Assembly: GCA_017428785.1 (NCBI GenBank)
Contig: JAFRQD010000024.1
Location: 1-56,634, forward strand
Direction of reading: 5' to 3'
Source of the DNA: Bacteroidaceae bacterium
Lineage (GTDB): Bacteria; Bacteroidota; Bacteroidia; Bacteroidales; Bacteroidaceae
DNA length: 56,634 bases
The first letter of the stretch is position 1, and the number at the start of each line of letters is the position of its first letter. This document shows positions 8,395 through 16,895 of this stretch, piece after piece. A model generated the notes under the pieces. It had not been told where the DNA came from. It saw only the letters and a list, made by a program, of their open reading frames with translations, and did not search any database. The position numbers and the translations under genes are program-made.

Positions 8395-8512
8395 GATGAC
8401 TGATACGACACGTAGCAGGGACAGACACGTTGCTAGGACAAAGACAACACGTCGCAAGGACAGACACGACACGTCGCAAAGGTGAACACGACGTGTCGTG
8501 TTTTATTGTATC
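8395..8512. repeat. Degenerate tandem repeat of ACACGTCGCAAGGACAGAC type
   Basis: About five imperfect units of 19-22 bp, each with an ACACGT core followed by GC(A/T)AGGACA, end in a GACACGTCGTG-like palindrome. The array fills the gap between the lipoprotein stop and the sulfatase promoter. It may contribute to termination through its ACGACGTGTCGT hairpin. Confidence 0.7.
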
Positions 8513-8565
8513 GTGTTATGCTATTGTTTTTGAGCAACTTTGTTTCATATCTCAAGAAAAAGTCT

Positions 8566-8573
8566 TATCTTTG
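8566..8573 (+). promoter_or_regulatory. -7 element of the sulfatase operon
   Basis: TATCTTTG at 8566-8573, seven bases before the ATG at 8581. No well-spaced -33 TTG is evident (the nearest is 23 bp upstream). The spacing predicts transcription starting at or next to the start codon, a leaderless or nearly leaderless mRNA. Confidence 0.6.
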
Positions 8574-8580
8574 CAGCACT

Positions 8581-10161
8581 ATGAAGAAAGAATCCCTACT
8601 CCGCTACGGCACGCTGGCTTCGGCCCTGCTGCCCGTCGTTCCCGCTTGTGCAAAGGCAAAGAAGGGGAACCCTGTCGATAATCGTCAGCAACCCAATGTG
8701 ATTATCCTCTACGCCGATGACCTGGGCTACGGCGACCTCGAGTGCTTTGGCGCCACGCGGGTGCAGACGCCCAACGTCAACGCGTTGGCAAAGAGCGGCA
8801 TACGGCTGACGAATGTCCACGCGATTGCCGCCACGAGCACGCCGTCGCGCTATGGTCTGCTGACGGGCGAGTATGCTTTCCGCCACGCGGGGACGGACAT
8901 CGCTCGGGGCAATGCGGGCATGATAATCCGTCCGGAGCAGTTCACGATGGCCGATGCGTTCAAGAACGCGGGCTACGCGACGGCAGCCATCGGCAAGTGG
9001 CACCTCGGACTGGGCGACAAGGATGCGGAGCAGGACTGGAACGCGCAGCTGCCCATGCACCTCGGCGACATCGGGTTCGACTACCACTACATCATGGCCG
9101 CGACGGCCGACCGCACGCCTTGCGTCTTCATCGAGCAAGGACATGTGGCGAACTATGACGAGTCGGCCCCCATAGAGGTCAGCTACGAGGAGAACTTCCC
9201 GGGCGAGCCGACGGGAAAGGAGAATCCGGAGCTGCTCTTCAACCTCAAAGCCAGTCACGGCCACAACCAGAGCATCGTGAACGGCATCGGTCGCATCGGC
9301 TATATGAAAGGCGGCGGCAAGGCGCTCTGGAAGGACGAGAACATTGCCGACAGCATCGCTGCCCACGCGCTCGGCTTCATTCGCAAGCACCAGCAGGAGC
9401 CCTTCTTCATGTACCTCGCCACGAACGATGTGCATGTGCCTCGCTTCCCCCACGAACGCTTCCGTGGAAAGAACCCGATGGGCTTCCGTGGCGACGCCAT
9501 CGCGCAGTTCGACTGGACGGTGGGGCAGGTGGTCGGCGAGCTGGAGCGCTTGGGCCTCAGACAGAACACGCTCATCGTCCTGAGCAGCGACAACGGTCCG
9601 GTGGTCGATGACGGCTATCAGGACCGCGCCGTCGAACTGCTTGGCGACCACAAGCCTGCCGGTCCGTATCGTGCAGGCAAATACAGCACTTTCGAAGGCG
9701 GCACAATTGTTCCGGCCATCGTCTCTTGGCCGAAGAGGATAGAGGCAGGCGGAGAGTCGGACGCCCTGATTTCGCAGATCGACTGGCTGGCTTCGCTCTC
9801 TGCCCTCGTTGGGGCTCGCATCCCCAAAGGCGGCGCAATAGACAGCCAGAACAGGCTGGGCACACTCCTTGGCGAGAACAGGGAAGACCGCCCGTATGTC
9901 CTGGAGCAGGCCGCCAATCACGCTCTATCGGTCCGCACGAAGGAGTGGAAATACATCCCGCCAAGCCAGGGACCAGCCGTCATCGCAGGTCCGAACATGG
10001 AGAGCGGCTATGCACGGGAACCGCAGCTCTACAATATGCGTCAGGCCTTCGAACAGGAGAACGTCGCCCTCAAGAACCCCAAAGTCGTGTTCGAGATGCA
10101 GGCCTTTTTAGAGAAGGAGCGTGCAAAAGGAAGCACCTATAAGTCGCCTATCTCGAAGTGA
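8581..10161 (+). CDS. S-type sulfatase (arylsulfatase family, 526 aa)
   Basis: Hydrolyses sulfate esters. The metal-binding opening motif NVIILYADDLGYGDLE puts two aspartates at residues 46-47. The modification motif S86-T-P-S-R90-YGLLTG shows that the formylglycine would be made from serine, which needs an anaerobic sulfatase-maturing radical SAM enzyme (not in this window). An N-terminal hydrophobic segment ends VVPAC at residue 23, a possible but imperfect lipobox, so the enzyme is probably exported and perhaps lipidated. The ATG at 8581 was chosen because an upstream in-frame start (8482) would place the promoter inside the gene. It leads a likely four-gene unit with the phytase-like, GH16 and VanX-like genes. 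The substrate cannot be read from the sequence. Confidence 0.92.
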   Translation: MKKESLLRYGTLASALLPVVPACAKAKKGNPVDNRQQPNVIILYADDLGYGDLECFGATRVQTPNVNALAKSGIRLTNVHAIAATSTPSRYGLLTGEYAFRHAGTDIARGNAGMIIRPEQFTMADAFKNAGYATAAIGKWHLGLGDKDAEQDWNAQLPMHLGDIGFDYHYIMAATADRTPCVFIEQGHVANYDESAPIEVSYEENFPGEPTGKENPELLFNLKASHGHNQSIVNGIGRIGYMKGGGKALWKDENIADSIAAHALGFIRKHQQEPFFMYLATNDVHVPRFPHERFRGKNPMGFRGDAIAQFDWTVGQVVGELERLGLRQNTLIVLSSDNGPVVDDGYQDRAVELLGDHKPAGPYRAGKYSTFEGGTIVPAIVSWPKRIEAGGESDALISQIDWLASLSALVGARIPKGGAIDSQNRLGTLLGENREDRPYVLEQAANHALSVRTKEWKYIPPSQGPAVIAGPNMESGYAREPQLYNMRQAFEQENVALKNPKVVFEMQAFLEKERAKGSTYKSPISK

Positions 10162-10233
10162 AAAGTGAAAAGTTAAAAGTGAAAAATCAAAAGATGAAGT
10201 GGGAGATAGTGAGGGGTGAATAATAGAGAGACG

Positions 10234-11283
10234 ATGAGGGGGTTGCTGGCATTTGTGATGCTGCTGACGGCGTTTGGTCTTTGCGCTCAGGAGGTGCAGA
10301 GCTTCAAGCAGCACAACATGAAGCGGTGGGGCATTCCGGCTGGAAACTACAGCGGCATCGCCCACATCGGAGGCGACCGGTATGCGCTCATCAGCGACAA
10401 GCAGGAAGCCGATGGATGGACGGAAGTGAGCATCGCCTTCCGTGCTTCCGGCGATATCGACCGGATGAAGTTCATAGCGCACCACTATAATCAGGCAACT
10501 GCAGGCAAGGCCCGCGACAGCGAAGGCATCGCCTATGTGCCGGGCCGAGGGCTCTATGTCTCAGCGGAGAACGACCAAAAGATTTTGGAGCTCTCTGCGA
10601 ATGGTGCGGCAACAGGGAGGAGCCTCTCTGTCCCGACGTGCTTCAGCACTTCCAACATCTTCCCAAACTATGGCTTTGAGGCGCTGACATACGATGCCGG
10701 ACAAGGCGTCTTCTGGACCACTACGGAGCAGGGACTGAGGTCGGATGTGGCGACAATGACCACCTATGCGTCGCCCAGCCCTACCCTGTTGCGCATCCAG
10801 TCTTTCGGCTCCGACATGCAACCTCTGCAGCAGTATGCCTATATGACTGAAGCACCCATCGCAAGGCATTCCCCTATACACTATGCCTTTGGCGTGCCTG
10901 AGCTGTTGGCCTTCGACGACGGCACACTGATAGTCATGGAACGCGAGCTCAGCATTCCCAGGAACTACAATCGTGCCGCATGCCACATTCGCCTGTTCAG
11001 CGTCGAGCCAGGCAAAGGGCAAGCCATTGCCGAGAATTCCATTCCTCTTCGCGAGGCGGATTCAAACACCTTCCTCCAAAAGAAACCCCTCTACGCGTTC
11101 CATACAGGAATACGCCTTTTGGGCAAGAAGAACTTCGCCAACTACGAGGGCATGTGCCTGGGGCCGAGACTGGCGGACGGCAGGCAGACCGTCCTGCTCG
11201 TGGCCGACTCACAGAACCGCGCCGGCAACTCCATTTATCATTTGAAGGACTACATTAAGGTGGTCGTCATTAAGAACAATTAA
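10234..11283 (+). CDS. Secreted esterase-like phytase-domain protein (about 349 aa)
   Basis: A signal peptide (MRGLLAFVMLLTAFGLCAQ) is followed by a beta-propeller-type domain with YSGIAHIGGDRYALISD, DSEGIAYVPGRGLYVSAEND and NYGFEALTYD segments. These are characteristic of the Pfam phytase-like (esterase-like activity of phytase) family. Despite the family name, activity on phytate is not assured. The start is taken at ATG 10234, preceded by GAGAGACG; a GTG at 10216 is in frame. The gene is separated from the sulfatase by a short AAAAGT-repeat stretch and followed after only 7 bp by the GH16 gene. Confidence 0.8.
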   Translation: MRGLLAFVMLLTAFGLCAQEVQSFKQHNMKRWGIPAGNYSGIAHIGGDRYALISDKQEADGWTEVSIAFRASGDIDRMKFIAHHYNQATAGKARDSEGIAYVPGRGLYVSAENDQKILELSANGAATGRSLSVPTCFSTSNIFPNYGFEALTYDAGQGVFWTTTEQGLRSDVATMTTYASPSPTLLRIQSFGSDMQPLQQYAYMTEAPIARHSPIHYAFGVPELLAFDDGTLIVMERELSIPRNYNRAACHIRLFSVEPGKGQAIAENSIPLREADSNTFLQKKPLYAFHTGIRLLGKKNFANYEGMCLGPRLADGRQTVLLVADSQNRAGNSIYHLKDYIKVVVIKNN

Positions 11284-11290
11284 ATACCGC

Positions 11291-12157
11291 ATGAAGATGA
11301 ACAAAACTCTGGTTGTGCTGCTGCTCATGGCCGTTTGCTTCGGCTCAGCCGACAACGTGCAGGCGAAGGTTAAGAAACGTCGCGCGTGTATTGAATTCTC
11401 GAAGAAAGAGCTGAAAAAAGCGCTGAAACGTGAACGCGAGGGCTGGCAGCTGGTGTGGTACGACGAGTTCGACGGCAAGTCGCTCTCCGACGCCTGGACG
11501 CGCATCCCCCGTTATCCGAATCCGCCCGAATGGAACAAGTTCATGAGTTCCGATGACAGGCTCTACAAGGTGAAAGGCGGGAAGCTCACACTCTACGGTC
11601 GTGTGAACGACTTCCTGCCGGAGGACACGGCCCATGTCCTGACGGGCGGCGTCTTTACGGAGCACAAGGTGTACTTCCAGCGAGGCAGGATAGACATCCG
11701 CCTGAAGATGGACGACGCCTCGGGAGCCTGGCCGGCGGCATGGCTGCTGCCCGACGGCCAATGGCCTTACGGTGGCGAGATAGACATCATGGAACGCCTG
11801 AACTACGACGACTTTGCGCATCAGACGATACACTCGGCACACACCGAATACGAGAAAGAAAAGCGGAAGACTCAGGAATCGCATGCCACGGCACCCATTC
11901 GGAAAGGCGACTGGAACGTCTATAGCGTGGAGCTGTACGAGGACAGCGTCTGCTTCCTTGTCAACGACAAGCTGACCTTCACCTATCGGAAAGAGCCGGA
12001 GCACGGACCCCAGCAGTTCCCCTACGACCGCCCGATGTTCCTCCTGCTCGACATGCAGCTAGGAGGTCACTGGGTGGGGCAAGTGAAGCCCGAAGAACTG
12101 CCCTACCGCTACCAGATAGACTACGTGCGGTTCTATAAAAAGAAGAACGAAGAATGA
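11291..12157 (+). CDS. Secreted GH16 family glycoside hydrolase (288 aa)
   Basis: Endo-acting beta-glycanase family (laminarinases, lichenases, agarases, porphyranases). The catalytic signature E163-I-D165-I-M-E168 is intact, giving the nucleophile and acid/base residues, within GGEIDIMERLNYDDF. The signal peptide is MKMNKTLVVLLLMAVCFGSA. A GAWPAAWLLPDG strand typical of the family precedes the active site. The neighbouring sulfatase hints at a sulfated polysaccharide, but no SusC/SusD pair is in the window, so the substrate is open. Its stop codon overlaps the next start (ATGA). Confidence 0.9.
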   Translation: MKMNKTLVVLLLMAVCFGSADNVQAKVKKRRACIEFSKKELKKALKREREGWQLVWYDEFDGKSLSDAWTRIPRYPNPPEWNKFMSSDDRLYKVKGGKLTLYGRVNDFLPEDTAHVLTGGVFTEHKVYFQRGRIDIRLKMDDASGAWPAAWLLPDGQWPYGGEIDIMERLNYDDFAHQTIHSAHTEYEKEKRKTQESHATAPIRKGDWNVYSVELYEDSVCFLVNDKLTFTYRKEPEHGPQQFPYDRPMFLLLDMQLGGHWVGQVKPEELPYRYQIDYVRFYKKKNEE

Positions 12158-12840
12158 AGAATGAAGAATGGAAGAAGCTGATTGCTTCGCTGGCGATGTT
12201 GCTGGTTTGGGCGGGTTGCTTCGCCCAACCGAGCGCGACGGCCAAGCGGATGGCTGAGCAGGGACTGGTGGACATCCTGTCCCTCGACTCGACGATACAC
12301 GTGAGCCTGATGTATAGCCGGGCAGACAACTTCACGGGCAAGGTGCTCTATACCGACCTTCGCGAGGCGTATCTCCACCCGAAGGCGGCTGCCGCTCTTG
12401 CAAAGGCCCAACAAGCCCTCAGGAAACGCCGCCCGGAGCTCAGCCTGAAAGTCTATGATGCCACGCGACCCATGAGCGTACAGCAGAAGATGTGGAACAC
12501 GGTGGTGGGCACAAAACAGCAGAACTATGTGAGCAATCCGCGCAACGGCGGCGGCATGCACAACTACGGGCTGGCGGTGGACATCACGCTCTGCGAGGCT
12601 GCTACGGGCGACACGCTCGACATGGGCACCAAGGTGGATTTCCTCGGCTCCTACGCCCACATAGACAACGAGGCCGCACTCGTCAGCCGACACATCATAT
12701 CGAAAAAGGCAAAGCAAAACCGCGAACTGCTCCGCGAGGTGATGAGCGAAGCCGGCTTCAAGCCGCTCCGGACCGAGTGGTGGCACTTCAACCTCGTCTC
12801 CCGTGCAGAGGCCAAAGCACACTATAAAGCAGTGCGGTGA
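12154..12840 (+). CDS. VanX-like D-alanyl-D-alanine dipeptidase, peptidase M15D (228 aa)
   Basis: Zinc dipeptidase that cleaves D-Ala-D-Ala. Visible active-site residues: R105 in DATRP, H136 and D143 in MHNYGLAVD, catalytic E208 and zinc ligand H211 in RTEWWHF. The hydrophobic N-terminus ending in GCFAQ suggests export or lipidation. The start overlaps the GH16 stop by 4 bp, so the two are translationally coupled. Without vanH/vanA-type partners a resistance role is unlikely; peptidoglycan turnover or use of released dipeptide is more probable. Confidence 0.9.
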   Translation: MKNEEWKKLIASLAMLLVWAGCFAQPSATAKRMAEQGLVDILSLDSTIHVSLMYSRADNFTGKVLYTDLREAYLHPKAAAALAKAQQALRKRRPELSLKVYDATRPMSVQQKMWNTVVGTKQQNYVSNPRNGGGMHNYGLAVDITLCEAATGDTLDMGTKVDFLGSYAHIDNEAALVSRHIISKKAKQNRELLREVMSEAGFKPLRTEWWHFNLVSRAEAKAHYKAVR

Positions 12841-12863
12841 AAATCGCCCCTTGAGGCCCTTTC

Positions 12864-12950
12864 AAACGCCGCCTGCGGCGATGGCAATCCCCGCGTGCGG
12901 CGTTGGTCATCCCCGCGTGCGGCGTTGGCAATCCCCGCACGCGGCGTTTT
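12864..12950 (+). repeat. Four-core palindromic array A
   Basis: Four GC-rich cores of type CCGC(GT/AC)GCGG on a 22-bp period, bounded by AAACGCCG and CGGCGTTTT. Spacers read ATGGCAAT, TTGGTCAT and TTGGCAAT. An outer inverted repeat AGGCCCTTT / AAAGGCCCT (12854-12862 and 12962-12970) encloses it. It sits between convergent genes (VanX-like and EnvC-like), so it may also terminate both. Confidence 0.9.
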
Positions 12951-12968
12951 CAGACATCGCCAAAGGCC

Positions 12969-14288
12969 CTATTTTCCTATCCAAGCCTCGGGGTTGAGCT
13001 TGGCTGTTTCCTTGCGCAACTGGAAGTGGAGCGTGCAGTTGCCGCTGCCGTCGTCGGCCACCGTGCCGAGTATGTCCTTCGCCTTCACCTTCTGCCCCTT
13101 TTGGACGATTGTGCTGGAGAGGTTGCAATAGACGGAGATGTAGCTGCCGTGGCGGACCAGGACGTTTCGGGTGCCGGCGAACTGGAAGACGCTGGTCACC
13201 ACTCCGTCGAAGATGGCACGGGCTCGGGCACCAGGTCGCCCGATGTAGTTCGTGCCCTTGTTGTCGAGCTGGACATTCTTCATGCCGGGCACATTATAGA
13301 TGCCGAACCGACTGCCCAGCATGTACTGCCCCGTGATGGGGACAGGCAGTCGCCCTTTGTTCTGCTCGAAGGTACCGTTGAGCTGGCGGTCCTCCGCCGT
13401 AAGCCAGGTGCCCGTCTTCTTGGGGGCAGAGGGCGTGGTCTGCTTCGGCGCTGACGGTGTGGACGTCTGCTTGCCCTTCTTCTCCGCCTCCTTCTTCTTG
13501 CGGGCAGCTTCCGCCTCAGCCTTCTTCCGAGCCTCTTCCTCCGCTTTCTTGCGGGCCTGCTCTATCTCGTAGGCTATGACCTGCTCTATCTTCTTGTCGA
13601 GCGCTGCCAACTGCTTCTGCTGCTCTGCCACCTTGCCCTGCAGTCCGCTCTCCTGTTTCTTCAGGCCTGCCACCTTCTTCCGCTCCTGAACTTGCTGGGC
13701 GTTAAGGTCTTTGCGCTGCAGCATCACCTCGTGCAGGACACCGTTCTTCTGGCTCTTGGCGGTAAGCAAGAGGTTCTGGGCATCGAGCAGCTCAGCCTGT
13801 TTCTGGAGAATCTGCTCGCCGAGGTTCTGCTGATAGGCCACATACTCTCGAGCATACCGAGCCCGTCTGTACATCTGGCTAAAGGTCTTGGCAGAAAGGA
13901 CGAACACGACGGGGTTGCGGTTCTCGCGCAAGGCTCTGGCATTGCGCACGGCGGCCTTGAGGCGCTGGCGGCGCATACGCACCTCGCTGTCGAGCTCCGT
14001 GATGTTCTTCTGCAGGCGCAGGATGTCGGACTCGAGGTCGTCGAGTTCCTGCTCGAGCTGGTGAATGCGGGAAAGGCGGTTGTTCATCTGCAGCCCGAGG
14101 AAGTCCACGTTCTGCTGTCCCGTCTTCACCTGTTTCCGGGTCTGGTCGAGCTGTGTCTTGGACTTCTGTAGCTCGGTCTTCAACTTCGACTGCTGCTGCT
14201 TCAAGTCCTTCACCCTCTTGCTGTTCTGCGCAGCAAGAGGAAGAGCCAGGATGAAAAGGAGGAAGAGAAATACGGACTGCTTCATCAT
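12969..14288 (-). CDS. EnvC-like murein hydrolase activator (M23/LytM domain, coiled coil, 439 aa)
   Basis: A signal peptide (MMKQSVFLFLLFILALPLAAQ) is followed by a long coiled coil (about residues 25-260, rich in K/E/Q heptads), a low-complexity Lys/Glu/Ala then Pro/Thr linker, and a C-terminal LytM-like domain from about 310. The domain keeps the fold motifs (SRFGIY, GTVADDGSGNCTLHFQLR), but the zinc site looks broken: the usual HxxxD is NVQLD, and the HxH is reduced to LHF. That points to an amidase activator rather than an active endopeptidase. Last gene of the dgt-dut-TPR-DUF4292 run, 12 bp after the DUF4292 stop. Confidence 0.88.
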   Translation of the reverse strand: MMKQSVFLFLLFILALPLAAQNSKRVKDLKQQQSKLKTELQKSKTQLDQTRKQVKTGQQNVDFLGLQMNNRLSRIHQLEQELDDLESDILRLQKNITELDSEVRMRRQRLKAAVRNARALRENRNPVVFVLSAKTFSQMYRRARYAREYVAYQQNLGEQILQKQAELLDAQNLLLTAKSQKNGVLHEVMLQRKDLNAQQVQERKKVAGLKKQESGLQGKVAEQQKQLAALDKKIEQVIAYEIEQARKKAEEEARKKAEAEAARKKKEAEKKGKQTSTPSAPKQTTPSAPKKTGTWLTAEDRQLNGTFEQNKGRLPVPITGQYMLGSRFGIYNVPGMKNVQLDNKGTNYIGRPGARARAIFDGVVTSVFQFAGTRNVLVRHGSYISVYCNLSSTIVQKGQKVKAKDILGTVADDGSGNCTLHFQLRKETAKLNPEAWIGK

Positions 14289-14300
14289 ATCGGCCGGAGC

Positions 14301-15011
14301 TTATAGAGACAAACTCATGATGCGTGAAATAAGTTCATCCACAGACACTTCTTTGTAACGCGACGAGACTTGCGTGCGCTTCTCCCATTCGGAATCGGTG
14401 GTGAGATTAGAGAGCGTGAGGTCGGCCTTTATGGTCTTCTTGCTCGTGGGAATCGTGATGGAATGCTTCGTGGGCAGGCTCTTGCCGCCGACGCTCACGA
14501 AGTCCTTGCGCACCCAGCCCGAATAGTTCGACGTCTGCTCGTCCCAGAAATAGGCTTGCAGGTAATAGAAATCGACATTGCCGTCCCTCAGGAACGACAC
14601 CTCATTGTAGGGCGACTTGACATACTGCTTACCCACCTTGTCGATGAGCATGAAGTAGTCGGGCGTCATCTCGATGCGCGCCACCTCGAGCACGCCGAAG
14701 GTGACGATGGAGAGCTGTATGACGTCGTTCCGCTTCATGCGCAGCGTGCCTCCGACCGACGCGTTGTTTCCTCCCGTGGAGAGGTCGAGACGAAGCCTCG
14801 CCGTGACGCACATCTCATCCTGGAGCTTGCTGTCCTTGGATTGTTTGCCATCGGTGGGGGCTGATGTGGTGGCAGTCGTCTGATCAGGGACTGTGTTGGA
14901 AGTGGAAACGGCATGTTTCTTGCTGGCGCATGCGGCAAGCAGGACGCAGAGCAATAACAGGACTCCCCTACTCCCTTTAGAGGGAGAAAGGAGGATTTTG
15001 GACTTGGACAT
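14301..15011 (-). CDS. DUF4292 lipoprotein (about 236 aa)
   Basis: The N-terminus carries a lipobox (LLLLCVLLAACASKK). The body contains the DUF4292 features (LRMKRNDVIQLSIVTFGVLEVARIEMTPDYFMLIDKVGKQYVKSPY). The family is LolA/LolB-like in shape, and a role in lipid or lipoprotein handling is only inferred. The start is placed at MSKSKILL (15011); MLKRS at 15026 is also possible. The signal-peptide segment LLSPSKGSRGV is encoded by a perfect CTCCCTTTAGAGGGAG palindrome (14971-14986), one of the in-frame palindromes. Lies between the TPR and EnvC-like genes. Confidence 0.82.
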   Translation of the reverse strand: MSKSKILLSPSKGSRGVLLLLCVLLAACASKKHAVSTSNTVPDQTTATTSAPTDGKQSKDSKLQDEMCVTARLRLDLSTGGNNASVGGTLRMKRNDVIQLSIVTFGVLEVARIEMTPDYFMLIDKVGKQYVKSPYNEVSFLRDGNVDFYYLQAYFWDEQTSNYSGWVRKDFVSVGGKSLPTKHSITIPTSKKTIKADLTLSNLTTDSEWEKRTQVSSRYKEVSVDELISRIMSLSL

Positions 15012-15075
15012 TGAACGTTTTAGCATTTTGGAACAATTCGTTAATTGTTGTCTGACTTGTTCCCTCTAAAGGGGG

Positions 15076-16797
15076 TTAAGGGGTCTTGATGTACTTCTTT
15101 CGTTTTATCTTCTTGCGGAGTTGCGGGGTGCAGGTGCCGTCGCCTTTCTGCCAGGCGAGCTTCCACAGGCGGAGCGCCGTTTCGGGTTCGCCGACATGGG
15201 CATAGATGTCGCCCGAGTGCTCGATGAGGTTTCCCATGAGCCGCTCGTCGGAAAGCAGTTCCTCGTCGGTCTTCTCGGGGTTCACCACCTTGTCCATATA
15301 GGTTCGTGCATGGGCGTAGTCGCCTTTCATGAAGAGGATCCAGGCATACGTGTCGAGGTAGGTGATGTTCTCCGGCTCCTGGCGTATGGTGCGATAGCTC
15401 ATCTCCTCGGCCTTGTCGAGCTGCTCGCCTTTGAGGCTCAGGTAGTAGGCATAGTTGTTGAGGCACATGATGTTGTCCTCCATATAGACCAGTGCCGAGT
15501 CGTAGGCCGCGAAGGCTTCCTGCTCCTTGTGTTGCTGATAGTAGATGTCGCCCAGCACGCCGAAGACGTTCGACACGAGGTGGGGGTGCATTTCGTCTGT
15601 GCGGACGCGCAGTCCCTGCTGGAGCACCTCCGCGGCATCCGTGAGCTTCTTCTGCTCGGCGAGAGCCATACCGAGGTAGTAGGCGTAGGCTATCTCCTCG
15701 GGATGGTAGTTGAGACCTCGTCGGCTGATGTCCTCCACGCCTTTCCCGTCGTTCTGCTCGGCATAGTACTGCAGGAGTTCGCGCAATGCCGTCTCGTTGC
15801 CCGGGTCCACCTCGAGCACCTGCCGCATCGTCTTCATGAGCTCCTCCTGGGGTTGCTTGCTATAGACTTGATAGGCGGCCTTCATGATGAGCACCTCGGC
15901 ATCCTGCTGGGGTCGTGCGAGGAGGGTGTCGAAGGCGGCCTCGAGGCGTGGGGCGTAGGTGGAGTCGCGTTGCACGTCGGCTATGTAGGACCTGAGCATC
16001 AGCACTCGCAGCTGTGCCGGCGACTCGGAATGGAAGAGGAGCGAGTCGCGCATCGTGTTGTAGAGAGCGTCCTGCCCGCTATCCTTGTAGTAGTCCATCA
16101 TGGCGAGCTGCAGGCTGGTGATGGTGGGCTCCTGCCGGCGCACTTCGTCGTAGATCTGGAGCGCCTTGACGGTGTCGCCCGCCTGCATGTAGAGGTTGCC
16201 GACCACGACGCGCAGGTTCATGTCGTGGGGTGCGTCGGCGCAGAGTGCCTCCAGCTGCACGAATGCCGAGTCGAGCTGCCCTTTCTCCTTGTAGAGCCTG
16301 AACTTCTCGACGCTCACCTGCGGACTGGGACCTTCGAGCAGCTCGATGCGGCTGAGGGCGCCGATGGCTTTGTCGGTGGCGCCCACCGTGCTGTAGAGCT
16401 GCACCAGCTGCAGGAGGATGTCGCTGCGGCGGGACTGGAGGGTTGTCATCTTCTCGAGGACAGGTATGGCAGCCTCTGCATCCCGTTTGTCGAGGTAGAG
16501 AGCGGCGAGCGTCTCGAGGTAATACGGATTGTTGGCGTCGTGCTCGCAAGCCCGCCTTATGTAGGCCGTGCCGAGGCTGTCGGAGTGCAGGTAGAGATGG
16601 AGCAGGCCGATATTATAGAGTGCCTCGGGCGCCTCGGGATTGATGTCGAGGCAATGGCGATAGAGGTCCATGGCGGACGAATAGTCTTCCTGCAGGCGGC
16701 ATTTCTCAGCCTCCAGGTAGAAGTAGTCGAAAGTGCTCTGAGCCCCGATTCCAAGGGCTCTGAGCGACAGGGCGAATATGATAAGAAATTTTCTCAA
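15076..16797 (-). CDS. Secreted tetratricopeptide-repeat protein (about 573 aa)
   Basis: A hydrophobic leader (RKFLIIFALSLRALGIGAQS) is followed by at least ten TPR-like units (for example EDYSSAMDLYRHCLDINPEAPEAL, NIGLLHLYLHSDSLGTAYIRRA, GKGVEDISRRGLNYHPEEIAYAYYLG). It is a periplasmic or outer-membrane scaffold; partner unknown. The only in-frame ATG (16833) lies inside repeat array B, so I prefer the TTG at 16797. The last residues before the stop come from a CCCTCTAAAGGGGG palindrome. It follows dut with array B in between and precedes DUF4292, an order I recall as conserved in Bacteroidales. Confidence 0.8.
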   Translation of the reverse strand: MRKFLIIFALSLRALGIGAQSTFDYFYLEAEKCRLQEDYSSAMDLYRHCLDINPEAPEALYNIGLLHLYLHSDSLGTAYIRRACEHDANNPYYLETLAALYLDKRDAEAAIPVLEKMTTLQSRRSDILLQLVQLYSTVGATDKAIGALSRIELLEGPSPQVSVEKFRLYKEKGQLDSAFVQLEALCADAPHDMNLRVVVGNLYMQAGDTVKALQIYDEVRRQEPTITSLQLAMMDYYKDSGQDALYNTMRDSLLFHSESPAQLRVLMLRSYIADVQRDSTYAPRLEAAFDTLLARPQQDAEVLIMKAAYQVYSKQPQEELMKTMRQVLEVDPGNETALRELLQYYAEQNDGKGVEDISRRGLNYHPEEIAYAYYLGMALAEQKKLTDAAEVLQQGLRVRTDEMHPHLVSNVFGVLGDIYYQQHKEQEAFAAYDSALVYMEDNIMCLNNYAYYLSLKGEQLDKAEEMSYRTIRQEPENITYLDTYAWILFMKGDYAHARTYMDKVVNPEKTDEELLSDERLMGNLIEHSGDIYAHVGEPETALRLWKLAWQKGDGTCTPQLRKKIKRKKYIKTP

Positions 16798-16812
16798 GGC
16801 GATGCTGAAAAT

Positions 16813-16895
16813 CCCCGCGTGCGGCGTTGGCAATCCCCGCGTGCGGCGTTGGTCATTTCCGCGTGCGGCGTTGGCAATCCCCGCACGCGGCGTTT
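16813..16895 (+). repeat. Four-core palindromic array B
   Basis: Four cores on a 22-bp period, ending CCCCGCACGCGGCGTTTA. Its left boundary lacks the AACGCC half of the outer repeat. The dut stop codon lies exactly at its right edge, and the TPR gene starts just left of it. Confidence 0.85.

Noticed and set aside
8482-8580. Upstream start extending the sulfatase by 33 residues
   Set aside because: It would place the -7 element inside the gene and precede the natural hydrophobic leader beginning at 8581.
12154-12840. Vancomycin resistance by the VanX-like gene
   Set aside because: No vanH, vanA-type ligase or vanRS genes nearby; VanX-like dipeptidases are widespread outside resistance clusters.
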